Shown piece after piece: positions 40,494-49,035 of a DNA stretch of 64,000 bases. A program made the position numbers and the translations under genes. Origin of the DNA: Anaeromyxobacter diazotrophicus (lineage in GTDB: Bacteria > Myxococcota > Myxococcia > Myxococcales > Anaeromyxobacteraceae); NCBI RefSeq assembly GCF_013340205.1, contig NZ_BJTG01000003.1:186001-250000 (forward strand). Direction: 5' to 3'. The first letter of the stretch is position 1, and each line of letters begins with the position of its first letter. A model generated the notes under the pieces. The model saw only the letters and a program-made list of their open reading frames with translations, was not told the DNA's origin and made no database searches.

Positions 40494-41671
40494 TCCGAGA
40501 CGACGACGGGCCGGAGAGATCTCCGATCCTCCTCGCGCCCCCGGCGGCTGGGCGGCGCCTCAATCGCGTCCCGCTCGCCATCGCGATGGCGTTCCTCACC
40601 GCGGTCATGGGTGTGATCGGCTACACCGTGCACGCGCGCGCGGAAGCAGCGCAGAGGCGCGCCGAATCACGAGAGCGGGGCGAGACCGAAGCCGCCGAGG
40701 CGGCCAGTGCGGAGGACGCGCTACGCGACATCCCGGACAACGTGCGGGCCGTCCTCGATCAGAAGAGCGCGGGTGCCACGCGCCCCCAGTCGAGAGTCAT
40801 CGTTCCGGATCTACCGCTCGTCGAGACGGAAGAGCGGGCCTTGCCACGAGAGGACGCGACGGCGCGCGACGAGCGGCTTCGACGCGAGACGGCGAGGCAG
40901 TCTGCGCTCGAGGCGGCCCTGAATGCCCCAACCACGATCCCGATCGGGCCGGCCCATGAGCGCCGGCTCTCGGCGCGCGACGAAGCGGCGTCCACCGAAT
41001 ACGCGGCGGAGAGGGTCGCGCGCGCGTCTGCAGCGCGTCCGAGAGTCGAAGAGCGGCGGGACCCGTATCTGGCAGCTACGCGCGAGAGGGCCGTCTCCCC
41101 GTACGAACTCAAAGAGGGCGCCGTCATCCCGGCGGTCATGATCGGAGGGGTGAACTCCGATCTCCCCGGACAACTCCTCGCCCAGGTCCGGGAGAACGTC
41201 TGGGACACCGCGACCGGCGCCCATCTCCTCGTGCCTCAGGGCGCGAAGCTCGTTGGCAGCTACGACAGCCGGGTCGCGGTCGGGCAGGAGCGGGTACTCG
41301 TGACCTGGCACCGTCTCGTCTTCCCCGACGGCTCGACGCTCGCGCTGGGACGCATGCCCGGCGCCGATGGTGAGGGCTACGCCGGGTTCCACGATCAAGT
41401 GAACAACCACTACCTGAAGGCGTTCGGGGGAGCGCTCCTCTTGAGCGTATTCGGGGCGGGAGCTCAGCTCAGCCAGCCTCGTCCATCTCCGGGCGAAGTC
41501 ATCACACCGGGGCAGATCGCGGCAGCCCAGCTCGGGCAGCAGTTCTCGGCCCTCGGAACGGAGCTCGCCCGCCGCAACCTCCAGGTCCAGCCCACGCTCG
41601 AGATCCGGCCGGGCTACCGCTTTAACGTGTTCGTCACGAAAGACATCGTCCTCGAGCCATGGACGGAGTGA
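40490..41671 (+). CDS. trbI: TrbI (VirB10-type) core protein
   Basis: The 393-residue protein starts at GTG 40490, overlapping the trbH stop. It has one membrane helix (VPLAIAMAFLTAVMGVIGYT), a long charged periplasmic linker, and the VirB10 domain: YELKEGAVIPAVMIGGVNSD, AHLLVPQGAKLVGSYDS and the end IRPGYRFNVFVTKDIVLEPW. VirB10 spans both membranes and senses ATP use. It is the last gene of the trb operon. Confidence 0.93.
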   Translation: MIRDDDGPERSPILLAPPAAGRRLNRVPLAIAMAFLTAVMGVIGYTVHARAEAAQRRAESRERGETEAAEAASAEDALRDIPDNVRAVLDQKSAGATRPQSRVIVPDLPLVETEERALPREDATARDERLRRETARQSALEAALNAPTTIPIGPAHERRLSARDEAASTEYAAERVARASAARPRVEERRDPYLAATRERAVSPYELKEGAVIPAVMIGGVNSDLPGQLLAQVRENVWDTATGAHLLVPQGAKLVGSYDSRVAVGQERVLVTWHRLVFPDGSTLALGRMPGADGEGYAGFHDQVNNHYLKAFGGALLLSVFGAGAQLSQPRPSPGEVITPGQIAAAQLGQQFSALGTELARRNLQVQPTLEIRPGYRFNVFVTKDIVLEPWTE

Positions 41672-42308
41672 CCGCGGGCCGGCGGGTACGCCATCGCCCG
41701 TCAGGCGCGCCCGCCGCCGCGGAGAGTACGGACGCGACGAATACGAACAAGCGGGCAGACGCCCCGTCGCGACCGGGAAACGCGGTCGTCCGTGCACCGT
41801 ATGCTGGACCATGGCTGAGGTCGGTATCGAGCCACGCGGGGCCCTGTCTCGAGCATGCGACGAGAGGAAGCGCAGGTGAGCCCACGCGTCCGTCTCGTCG
41901 CGGCGAGAGCGCCGAGGACCTGGGGCGAATCTCGGACGAATCGAGCCGCGTCGAACTGGAACGCGGGGTAGCCGATGCGCCGCACTTGTGGGCATCAGCG
42001 CCACCACGGCAGCGAGACGCCGCTGCGGCGCTCCGAGGTGAGCAGGATCTGCGAAGTGGCGTAACCGGCCGGTTGGGGCCGAGAGCCACCTGACCGTGCG
42101 CCTCGAGTCGGCATCGAAGCGCCGGCCGGCAAAGGCGTTCGGCGAAGACGTTGCAAGGTCGGCCTGATACGCTCCGACCCTGTGGCGGAGCTCCGAAGAC
42201 TACTCATCCCCGGGATCGCTCGGCGATGCCGCTGCTCGCCGAATGCCGTCCCCCGACGCTGCGTGCAACGAGAGCCGCTATCCGCAAGACTGGAACAGGT
42301 AGGGGGAC
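41672..42308. other. Region without a gene after trbI
   Basis: About 640 bases. Open frames on the plus strand look like shadows (arginine/proline-rich, no motif). A palindrome AACCGGCCGGTT occurs at about 42062-42073. No transcription terminator with a U-tract is visible. Confidence 0.4.
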
Positions 42309-43709
42309 ATGAAAGTCATTCTCGGGAAGCTGAACAATGAGCTGCTCGCGAATCTTGCTTTTCAGGCGGCTGCGTTCTGCACCGAGGTTGAAGCTGCGGT
42401 CGCTTACGCGCACGGCTCTGATCATCCCCTTCTTCGGGTATGCGAGGAGAAGGGGCCCCGGCTCGTGTTCTACGGCCTCTTGGACGACAGCGGCGCCGTC
42501 GGCATCTCGTTCCTAAAGACCCTGCTGGCGTGGGGGCCGTCGCGTGCTCAAGTGCGCTTGGTTAAGGGGAACTACCACCCGAAGGTAATATGGTGGCATG
42601 GGTTCGGGGCGTACGTAGGGTCCGCTAACCTGACAGATAAGGCATGGTTCAACAACATCGAGGCGGGCGTGTTCTTTGAGGACGCGGAGCTTGCTGCCAA
42701 CGGCGTGGGGTCCGAACTTGAAGGGTTGTTCGAGCACCTTGCTGTACGATCCACTCCGGTAACCGATGAACTTATAGCGAAGCTCGAAAAGCTACATGAA
42801 TCGAGTCGAGCGGTCGATGAAGTGGTGGCCAAGCGCAAAGCCAAGTTCACGGAGCTGTTCAAACACATACCCGATAATTCCGGGTTGATCGCGAAACCGC
42901 CGAAAGGAGCCAAGGAGAATAGGGCACTCAAACGCTTTATGGGCGAATGGATGACGACGCTGCAGCTGATGAGAGGACTCGCGAAGGAATTCGCAGCGCT
43001 CGGGCTCAGGCCGAAATGGGTGGACGTAGACGCGCATCCAGTGATTCACTTCGACCAGTTCCTTCACGCGTACTACTACGACTACATTAGGGGAGGCGTT
43101 GGGGATGAAGACGACGATCTATCGGGAATCGAGAAGGTCGAGGCTTCGTTCAAGAAGCACCGGGCAAATCCTGCTGCTGCCTTGAAGGAGGCGGCGGCGT
43201 GGTGGGCAGCGCTGCCGACGAATAGCTACGGTGAAGAAGACTTCATACGGCATATCGCGCCGGACATGCAGAGACGCCTCAGCCAGAGTGCCGTGCAGAA
43301 GATGGATCTGCAGTCCTTCACTGAAGCCCTTCGGCACGTCAACGCATTCAGAATGCACGCGCGCCAGGTGAAGAACGTCGAATTCGGGCTCCCCGTCGAG
43401 CATCATGAGACCCTCGACCAACGCGTAGACCGTCTATGCGCCTGGCAATGGAATCAGCGGTCGCCGAAGCGTAAGACGGTGCGCGATGTGTTGGAGTTCG
43501 TCCTCTGGGCTACAAGCCCAAGCGACATGGAGGAGCGGTTGTGGCTGGGCGTATCGAGCGAGCAGTACCGTATTCCCCACTTCGGTCAGAGTACGTTGGG
43601 GGAAGCCGTTGGATGGGCGCGTCCAGACGACTACCCACCGAGGAACAACCGCACCAACAAGGCCCTGCGCTCGCTAGGGCACGACGTGAAACTGTTTTCG
43701 AAAACATAG
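42309..43709 (+). CDS. PLD-like nuclease-domain protein
   Basis: The 466-residue protein has an N-terminal PLD-like domain: FCTEVEAAVAYAHG, YGLLDDSGAVGISFLKTLLA, and the catalytic-type NYHPKVIWWHGFGAYVGSAN (HxK then GSAN) around residues 95-112. Only one such motif is present, so a dimer would be needed for a full active site. The C-terminal 330 residues are helical (for example FTEALRHVNAFRMHARQVKN) and unfamiliar. Base composition is noticeably less GC-rich than the trb operon, so this is probably recently acquired. Restriction or antiphage function is plausible; no partner is certain. Confidence 0.8.
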   Translation: MKVILGKLNNELLANLAFQAAAFCTEVEAAVAYAHGSDHPLLRVCEEKGPRLVFYGLLDDSGAVGISFLKTLLAWGPSRAQVRLVKGNYHPKVIWWHGFGAYVGSANLTDKAWFNNIEAGVFFEDAELAANGVGSELEGLFEHLAVRSTPVTDELIAKLEKLHESSRAVDEVVAKRKAKFTELFKHIPDNSGLIAKPPKGAKENRALKRFMGEWMTTLQLMRGLAKEFAALGLRPKWVDVDAHPVIHFDQFLHAYYYDYIRGGVGDEDDDLSGIEKVEASFKKHRANPAAALKEAAAWWAALPTNSYGEEDFIRHIAPDMQRRLSQSAVQKMDLQSFTEALRHVNAFRMHARQVKNVEFGLPVEHHETLDQRVDRLCAWQWNQRSPKRKTVRDVLEFVLWATSPSDMEERLWLGVSSEQYRIPHFGQSTLGEAVGWARPDDYPPRNNRTNKALRSLGHDVKLFSKT

Positions 43710-43813
43710 CCGTGCGTAGGGCTTGCGCCTCGACGCTGTGATCTTGGTTTGCTAAAGCGAACGCGGCGTGATCCATGTCAACCGATTCGGCTTTGTCGCC
43801 CGTGTGTCAGGCA

Positions 43814-44815
43814 TCACTTCTTGAGGACGCCGCCGCTCGCCGGCTGGTCGCGAATCCAGTGGAGCACCTGGTCGGCGTGCGCATTGGCGAGTTGCTCCGG
43901 ATCGACGCCCGCCAGGAGCGGAAGCGGAGAGACCATCCACCCCGTCGTGGCGCCTGGAACCTGAAAACAGACTGGGACTGGAAGGCCCTTCGGCGGGACA
44001 ACGCTGGAGTGCTTGCTGAGCCCAGGAAGCTGCAGGATGAGCGGGCTCGCGACAGCCGCGGGCCACGCCTCTAGCCATAGGCCAGCCCACCACCATCTTT
44101 TCGCCTTCGTGATCTGGAAGCCTTCGTAGCCTAGGGTCGAAGAGTTAAACCCCCCGACGTGGATCGATGAATCCCGAGCGAGCGCGTCGTGGAGAGCCTG
44201 CGTCGCTCGAAGCGCACCTGCGAACGCCAGCGCTGCTGTTCCGTCACGCAAGAGCGCTTCCTCTGCAGCGGTGAACGGACGCGGTGCAGGGCCAAGCCGA
44301 TGCTCAATCAGCCGCGCAAAATCCCGAAGGTACGTTCCTAAGTCAGAGCCGGCCCGTGACGCTGACTCGGCCTCGCAGAACGCCGCAACCTGCTCCCAAG
44401 TGACGCACTTCGGGGAGCAGCGGTTCCCGACCTGCGCCTTCGCGTCGCGGTGCATCGCTGCGAGCGAACACCGCGGGCCGAGCAGGAGCAGTATCGAATC
44501 CGTTCCGTTCGCGGTCGCGTATCGGTCCAGCCATTCAACGTAGGGCAGCAGCTGATCGTCATGCAGCCACGAGGCAAGCTTCGCTTCGAGAACGACCGTG
44601 ACACTTGGCGCAGTGAAGACGACATCAGGCCGCCCGTTCAGGACAACGAGTTGCGTCTGAACTGCCACACCGGAAGTCTTAACGTCTGCGAATTCAAGCA
44701 AGAACCGTTCGGCAAGGTTCCCGTGCCGCAGCAGATGGGAAAGTGCTTCCGTGAAGCGGTCCTCCTCGTTCTCGGCAAGTAGCGCGTGCAGCGGGTTGAA
44801 CGAGGTTGGCTCCAT
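43814..44815 (-). CDS. PD-(D/E)XK nuclease-like protein
   Basis: The 333-residue protein has the N-terminal pattern of PD-(D/E)XK proteins: ENEEDRFTEALSHLLRHG (Glu of the first helix), NGRPDVVFTAPSVTVVLEAK (Asp and the E-x-K pair), then LLPYVEWLDRYA. The remaining 200 residues include RWWWAGLWLEAWPAAVASPL and have no known fold for me. The nuclease core appears complete. It is convergent with the PLD gene and could be a separate defence gene. It starts at ATG 44815. Confidence 0.75.
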   Translation of the reverse strand: MEPTSFNPLHALLAENEEDRFTEALSHLLRHGNLAERFLLEFADVKTSGVAVQTQLVVLNGRPDVVFTAPSVTVVLEAKLASWLHDDQLLPYVEWLDRYATANGTDSILLLLGPRCSLAAMHRDAKAQVGNRCSPKCVTWEQVAAFCEAESASRAGSDLGTYLRDFARLIEHRLGPAPRPFTAAEEALLRDGTAALAFAGALRATQALHDALARDSSIHVGGFNSSTLGYEGFQITKAKRWWWAGLWLEAWPAAVASPLILQLPGLSKHSSVVPPKGLPVPVCFQVPGATTGWMVSPLPLLAGVDPEQLANAHADQVLHWIRDQPASGGVLKK

Positions 44816-44942
44816 GTCTCACCTGTGTACGCCAACCGCGCACGGCCGCAAGTCTACGGCGGCCCATCGCGCGCGCGTGCGCCAGCGAGCGAGCTGCGCG
44901 CGCCGTGAGCGGGACGATGCTCGCGGCGTGGGTGCTGCTCGC

Positions 44943-45458
44943 CTACGTCGCAGTGCTTGCGCCGGTATGGGGGTGGATCTTCTCAAGCGCCGCGCGCTCG
45001 CGGATCCACTCGTAAATTGCCCTTGCTCGTTGGTCGGTCGCCGCTTCCGATCCGTATCCTCCCGCGAAATTCAGCTGCTGCCCGAACGCTTGGTTCAGCA
45101 GGCGGTGTGCGACGCGGCACGCGTACATCTTGTCATCCATCTCGGTGATGCGGCCCGGGAACTTGCTCGCGGGGCGGAACCTTCGGATCGCCTTCCGAAA
45201 GGAGCTCGGGTCGATGTCGCACTCGAAGCCGTCTCGCATCCCGGTCGCGGACAGCACGAGGTGGAACGCGATAACCAGCGCCTCGGCCACCGGTACGTCT
45301 TGCTGAACGGCGCGCTCCCGCTCCGCGCGCGCGCCCTTCGGTAGCGGCTCGCCGTCGGGGAGCTCGCCTCGGATGGTGAACTGCTCGTCAGCTGCGCACT
45401 CGTGCGCCGCCCGCTTGTCGATGAACAGCGAACCGCAACCGGGACACTTCCAGTACAT
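44943..45458 (-). CDS. Hypothetical protein with N-terminal zinc finger
   Basis: The 171-residue protein starts at MYWKCPGCGSLFIDKRAAHE, with C-x2-C and a later H-x-C that could bind zinc. The rest includes VAEALVIAFHLVLSATGMRD and a region KMYACRVAHRLLNQAFGQQL. The function is unknown. It is the last gene of a four-gene minus-strand unit that contains a VRR-NUC nuclease. An upstream extension of the frame is Ser/Arg-rich and rejected. Confidence 0.65.
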   Translation of the reverse strand: MYWKCPGCGSLFIDKRAAHECAADEQFTIRGELPDGEPLPKGARAERERAVQQDVPVAEALVIAFHLVLSATGMRDGFECDIDPSSFRKAIRRFRPASKFPGRITEMDDKMYACRVAHRLLNQAFGQQLNFAGGYGSEAATDQRARAIYEWIRERAALEKIHPHTGASTAT

Positions 45459-45492
45459 GAGCACTCCGTGGGCGGATGGAGAACCGGGGCAG

Positions 45493-45705
45493 CTAGTTGA
45501 CGCGATCCAGGGGAACTGCCGGGACGCGCGGGCCGAGTGCGTTCCGTAAGCGGAGGCAGCGATAGCACATCGTTCGAAGCGTCGCCGAAACGCGTGCGCC
45601 ATGCTGCGCACAGACGGGCTCGCAGCAGAGGATGCACCTGCCAACCGACGAGCGTTGGTGCCCACGCGTTGAGCAGCTGACGCAAGCGGCGATCGCCTTT
45701 CTCAC
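45493..45705 (-). CDS. Small Cys-rich (zinc-finger) protein
   Basis: The 70-residue protein starts at the GTG overlapping the stop of the VRR-NUC gene. It has CVSCSTRGHQRSSVGRCILC, CEPVCAQHGARV and MCYRCLRLRN, enough Cys and His for two zinc ions in a cross-brace arrangement. It is probably a binding module co-translated with the nuclease. It is read from the overlap and from its Cys spacing, not from a known family. Confidence 0.6.
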   Translation of the reverse strand: MRKAIAACVSCSTRGHQRSSVGRCILCCEPVCAQHGARVSATLRTMCYRCLRLRNALGPRVPAVPLDRVN

Positions 45706-46301
45706 CCACCCTCCACGTGCGCGATGACGCGCTCCCGCCTGATCTCGGCAGTCGTGCCGCTCAGGTCCACCTGGTAGCGCATCGTGAAGCGCCGAGGTCT
45801 TCGCCGTTCCTGCAGGAACACCACGTCTGCCGGGCAGCAGAGGTGCTGTCGGATCTGGGCTAGGCACACGAGCTGATTGTCCTTCACCGTGTCCCCCTCC
45901 TTCTTCACTTCAAGGAACATGAGCTCGCCGGAAGGCTTGAACAGGAACAGATCGGGCTCGCCGTACCCCTTGCGACCGTCCGGCAGCGCACGTCTCGCGT
46001 CACGTAGCTCTCGGAGCATCGGCGCTGGTGCAAGCTGCTCGAGCGTCATCCGCCCGCGGTAGTGTCGCGCGATGTTCGGTTCGACTTCAGGCATGAGCAT
46101 GTAGTCAGGAAATCCGAGCCACCCCTCTGTACGGTGATAGTGATCCAGGACGAAGGCCTCGCCGAAATGGTAGGCGGGCTGGTTCGTGACGATCGCTCGC
46201 TTCTCGATGAACGCGGGCATCAGCGACTTGTCACCCGTCTTCCATGCCATCAGCTGGTCAGCCTCGTACGAGAGCAGCTTCTCCTCGAATACGTGAGTCA
46301 C
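45702..46301 (-). CDS. VRR-NUC nuclease-domain protein
   Basis: The 199-residue protein contains the VRR-NUC core of the PD-(D/E)XK superfamily: YGEPDLFLFKPSGELMFLEV then KKEGDTVKDNQLVCLAQIRQ. The PD, the E-x-K (EVKK) and the downstream Q in NQL are all there, as is VVFLQE. The N-terminal 60 residues (AYHFGEAFVLDHYHRTEGWL) are unfamiliar. VRR-NUC proteins are structure-selective nucleases in phages and repair enzymes. It is the second gene of the unit 46644 to 44943. Confidence 0.82.
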   Translation of the reverse strand: MTHVFEEKLLSYEADQLMAWKTGDKSLMPAFIEKRAIVTNQPAYHFGEAFVLDHYHRTEGWLGFPDYMLMPEVEPNIARHYRGRMTLEQLAPAPMLRELRDARRALPDGRKGYGEPDLFLFKPSGELMFLEVKKEGDTVKDNQLVCLAQIRQHLCCPADVVFLQERRRPRRFTMRYQVDLSGTTAEIRRERVIAHVEGG

Positions 46302-46320
46302 GCGTCCTCCGTGTTCGATG

Positions 46321-46644
46321 TCAGAGGCAACTGGCGGCCTTACTCTTGCAGTCGAGATCCGTGCTGCGGAAAGTAATTGCTGCGAACACCCCTAGCCCCT
46401 TCGCGAATACGCCTTCCGCCTGCGCGTACCTGAGGATCGTGATGGTCTCGAGCCCCTTCGGCAGCTGCGCAAACGGCAGGCGAACGCGGCAACGGCGTCC
46501 ATCTTTCAGCTCTCCTTCGCAACTCGTAACGTCCGACCAGCTCAGGCCCGGTCTCGTCTCGAGCCGCAGCACAACGACCCGGGAAAGGCGCGGGTCGTCC
46601 CAGGATACGATGCGGGTTCGAAGCAACTGATGGACAGAAGTCAT
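46321..46644 (-). CDS. Hypothetical protein (107 residues)
   Basis: This short protein reads LSRVVVLRLETRPGLSWSDV, then LKDGRRCRVRLPFAQLPKGL and FAKGLGVFAAITFR: an all-beta pattern. The ATG at 46644 has GGAGGACATT upstream. Nothing is recognised. It is the first gene of the nuclease unit and starts about 320 bases from the double terminator, where the promoter should lie. Confidence 0.6.
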   Translation of the reverse strand: MTSVHQLLRTRIVSWDDPRLSRVVVLRLETRPGLSWSDVTSCEGELKDGRRCRVRLPFAQLPKGLETITILRYAQAEGVFAKGLGVFAAITFRSTDLDCKSKAASCL

Positions 46645-46940
46645 GACTAATGTCCTCCGGCGAGATGACCTTCAATCCGCGTTCAACGCGCGAAGTTGCA
46701 GGCATCGTCGGCTCAGCAGGTAAGTGGCTGAGCAGCCGGTACCGTCCGTTGGGGATTTCGCGATGAACCAGCGGCTTGGAACGGATGTGAGGCGAACGAG
46801 TCCCCCTCGTGGCGCTCTGCCACGCTGAGAACGGCTGACGAGTTCGAGGGTCCTCTACCTGAAGGCTAGGGGCGCGGCGGCAACGAGGCCAGCCGTCCGT
46901 CTGCGTCGATGCATCGCGGCCTCCGTAGAACCTTCGGTAC

Positions 46941-46968
46941 AAAAAAAGCCGCGGCGGGCCGCGGCTTC
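46941..46968 (-). terminator. Rho-independent terminator 1
   Basis: On the minus strand a 9-bp stem (AAGCCGCGG / CCGCGGCTT, 4-base loop) is followed by a run of seven T. It would stop transcription coming from the tra operon side before the nuclease unit. Confidence 0.8.
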
Positions 46969-46983
46969 ACGAACTCTGGGTGC

Positions 46984-47016
46984 AAAAAAGCCGCGGTCTC
47001 CCGCGGCGGCGGCTTC
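46984..47016 (-). terminator. Rho-independent terminator 2
   Basis: A second minus-strand hairpin (stem GCCGCGG / CCGCGGC, TCTC-type loop) with a run of six T, 20 bases before terminator 1 in the direction of transcription. The pair acts in tandem. Confidence 0.78.
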
Positions 47017-48025
47017 TGGTGGGCTGCTCCTGCCCCTAAGCGTCGATTACGATAGCGAAAGGGCCTACAAATGTCAAGAGGATCCGACGCCGTCGCCTAA
47101 TGCGGCGCGTGTCGGGCTAAATAGAAGCCGCGAGTTCGGCGGCCGATTCTCTCCGCCCTCAGGCGAGAGCGATTGCTCGATAACCTCTGGTTGCGTGTCG
47201 GAGTGTGGCTGCCTCCAGCCGAATCGCGAGCAGTTCCTCCACCGTGCTGGCATTGTTCGCCGTCACCGTGAGGCTCACCAGGGTGCTGGTTGCGCGCAGC
47301 GGAAGCCCGACGACGATGACCTGTCGGGTCCGGGCGTTCTCGAACCGCAGCGATACGCACATCCGCGGAATCCACGGCGCTGCAGGACACGGCGCCCCCG
47401 TCTGGCGCCGGCTCCTTGTGCCGGCCGACATGACGCCCGCCAAGTTCCACGCCGGCGGCGAGCATCCGTAGGTCCTCAGAGGCCGATGTCCTCGCGAGGG
47501 TCCCCGAGAGCCCAGGACCAGAAATCCGCGGGTGCGAGTTCTCCGTCCTCGGCATCCGCCATCGGCGCGAGAACCGCGACGACGGCGCGAGTTCTCGCCG
47601 GAGGCAACAGGGCCAATGCGCTTGTGCCGTGGAAACCGCCCTCATTAAGGCGGCGAGCGCTGCCGAGGCGAGGACCAAGCTCGCTCGAGCCGAGAGGGAC
47701 TGCGGGAGTGGAGAGCAGCTTGTGCTGGCATCGGCCCATGATTCCGACCTCGAGGAGCGGGAGCGGCACCGCGCCGCTCGCTCCGGCAGGCGGCGCGGTG
47801 CGGCGAGTACCGGCGCGCGCGAGTCGCTACGTAAGACGCTCCGTCAATGGGCCTGTCTGCACCGCCCGTTCCACTCGGTGTCCGACGCGCGTTGCTCCAG
47901 GGACCTGCCCCCCGGACCGAGCCGCGTATGACTGTCAGCGAATGGAGTGATGCGCCGCGCATCCCGGAGGGCGTCGCAAGCTGCTGTCGGAGGCGAACTG
48001 GGATGTGGCGACCCGGCGAGAGCCG
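47017..48025. other. Region without a confident gene downstream of the tra operon
   Basis: About 1 kb. Short minus-strand pieces look protein-like in different frames (VAVLAPMADAEDGELAPADF near 47500; VVGLPLRATSTLVSLTVTAN near 47250), so a frameshifted gene is possible. A dispersed palindrome is at 47762-47804. No domain is recognised. Confidence 0.4.
47762..47804. repeat. Dispersed GC-rich palindrome, third copy
   Basis: GCGGCACCGCGCCGC followed after about 13 bases by GGCGGCGCGGTGC; the same half-sites occur at 18340 and 20987. Confidence 0.6.
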
Positions 48026-48514
48026 CTACTTCCGCCGGTGCTTCGCCTTGCCGCGCATGAGGAGGCGGTGCGTCTCCAGGACGCGGCGAACGTAACCGTT
48101 CGCAAACCCGCCCCGGGCGTCCCCGGTGTTGTACGCCGAGAGCGCGTCGAGGAGTGCCCGCTGGTCGGGGCCCTGCCGCGCAGCCATCGCCGCGTAGTTC
48201 GCGCTGAGGATGGCTGCACCCGCCCAGACGTTGGTGCAAGGATCGAGCGCGTCTTCGATCGAGAGTCCGAGACCGGGAAGGTTTCGGCTGTTCACCTGCA
48301 TGAGCCCTAGATCGACGGTGTATCCGGCGCGGATGGCCCAGCTTGCGATCCGTGCCGCCTCGCCTCGGTTCGCCGGTCTCGCGATCCACGGGCCATTCAC
48401 ATGAACGGCGTGCGGGACGCCGGCCGATTCGGCCTGGATGATGGCGAGGAGCGTCGTGGGCCCGACGTTGGGCGCGCACAGGGCGACGAGCAGCTCCAGC
48501 GCGGGGAGGGTCAC
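48026..48514 (-). CDS. Lytic transglycosylase (VirB1/TrbN-like)
   Basis: The 162-residue protein has the SLT fold pattern: LLAIIQAESAGVPHAVHVN (catalytic Glu), DLGLMQVNSRNL (GLMQ-VN motif), CTNVWAGAAILSANY and LSAYNTGDARGGFANGYVRR (AYN motif). It cuts peptidoglycan to let the transfer channel through. A clear signal peptide is not seen: the N-terminus is MTLPALELLVALCAPNVG. Its start overlaps the traF stop (four bases), so it ends the traJIGF unit. Confidence 0.9.
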   Translation of the reverse strand: MTLPALELLVALCAPNVGPTTLLAIIQAESAGVPHAVHVNGPWIARPANRGEAARIASWAIRAGYTVDLGLMQVNSRNLPGLGLSIEDALDPCTNVWAGAAILSANYAAMAARQGPDQRALLDALSAYNTGDARGGFANGYVRRVLETHRLLMRGKAKHRRK

Positions 48515-49035
48515 CTGTAGCTCCAGACCGGCCGCACGGCGGACTCGAGGTCCGTCACTCGGACGGGACCGTAGTAGCGGCTGTCCCAGCTCAGCCGGTG
48601 GTAGGTGGACACGAGCCAGATCTCCCCGTCGTGCACGACGTGTCGCCCCGGCGGATACGGCCGCAGCAGCTCGAGGGGGCGAACTTCGATCGGGCGCGTG
48701 TTCGGGAGGAGGCGGCCGTTGACCCGTAACCCCTCGTGTCCGATCTCGACGACGTCACCCGCCACCGCCGCCACCGGCTTGACGAGGCGAGGCAGCCGGC
48801 CGGGGCAAAACCCCGAAGGTAGGAAGCCGGCCTCCCGCCCGGCCCTGAACCGCGGCTCATCCGGCGGGCAGAAGGTCACCACCGAACCGCGCCCGATCGG
48901 CTCGCTTACCTTCCGCCACAGTCCGGGCGGAACCGACTCGCTCGCCACCCAGAGGAAGCCGAGTTCACGGGCAGCGACAACGGCGAGGACGAGGGCGCCG
49001 ACCGCGACGCAGACGACCCGAAGAACGACCGTCAT
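48511..49035 (-). CDS. traF: TraF conjugative signal-peptidase-like protein
   Basis: The 174-residue protein starts at ATG 49035, overlapping the traG stop. It has one N-terminal membrane helix (VVCVAVGALVLAVVAA) and the S26-type active site: nucleophile Ser34 in ASESVPPGLW and the Lys in RLVKPVAAVAGD. In RP4, TraF matures and circularises the TrbC pilin; here trbC is at 33.1 kb. The C-terminal part (HDGEIWLVSTYHRLSWDSRY) matches TraF. The longer frame upstream is a shadow of traG. Confidence 0.9.
   Translation of the reverse strand: MTVVLRVVCVAVGALVLAVVAARELGFLWVASESVPPGLWRKVSEPIGRGSVVTFCPPDEPRFRAGREAGFLPSGFCPGRLPRLVKPVAAVAGDVVEIGHEGLRVNGRLLPNTRPIEVRPLELLRPYPPGRHVVHDGEIWLVSTYHRLSWDSRYYGPVRVTDLESAVRPVWSYR

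Noticed and set aside
42059-42075. Another IS66 end (GTAACCGGCCGG).
   Set aside because: After the first 12 bases it does not follow the IS66 end pattern; it is a simple palindrome around AACCGGCCGGTT.
41659-42093. Plus-strand frame directly after trbI.
   Set aside because: The composition is that of a shadow frame, there is no ribosome site, and it overlaps the trbI end in another frame.
47097-47678. Minus-strand frame downstream of the tra operon.
   Set aside because: Only pieces in different frames look protein-like. It may be a decayed gene but no single frame is convincing, so it is listed only as a region.
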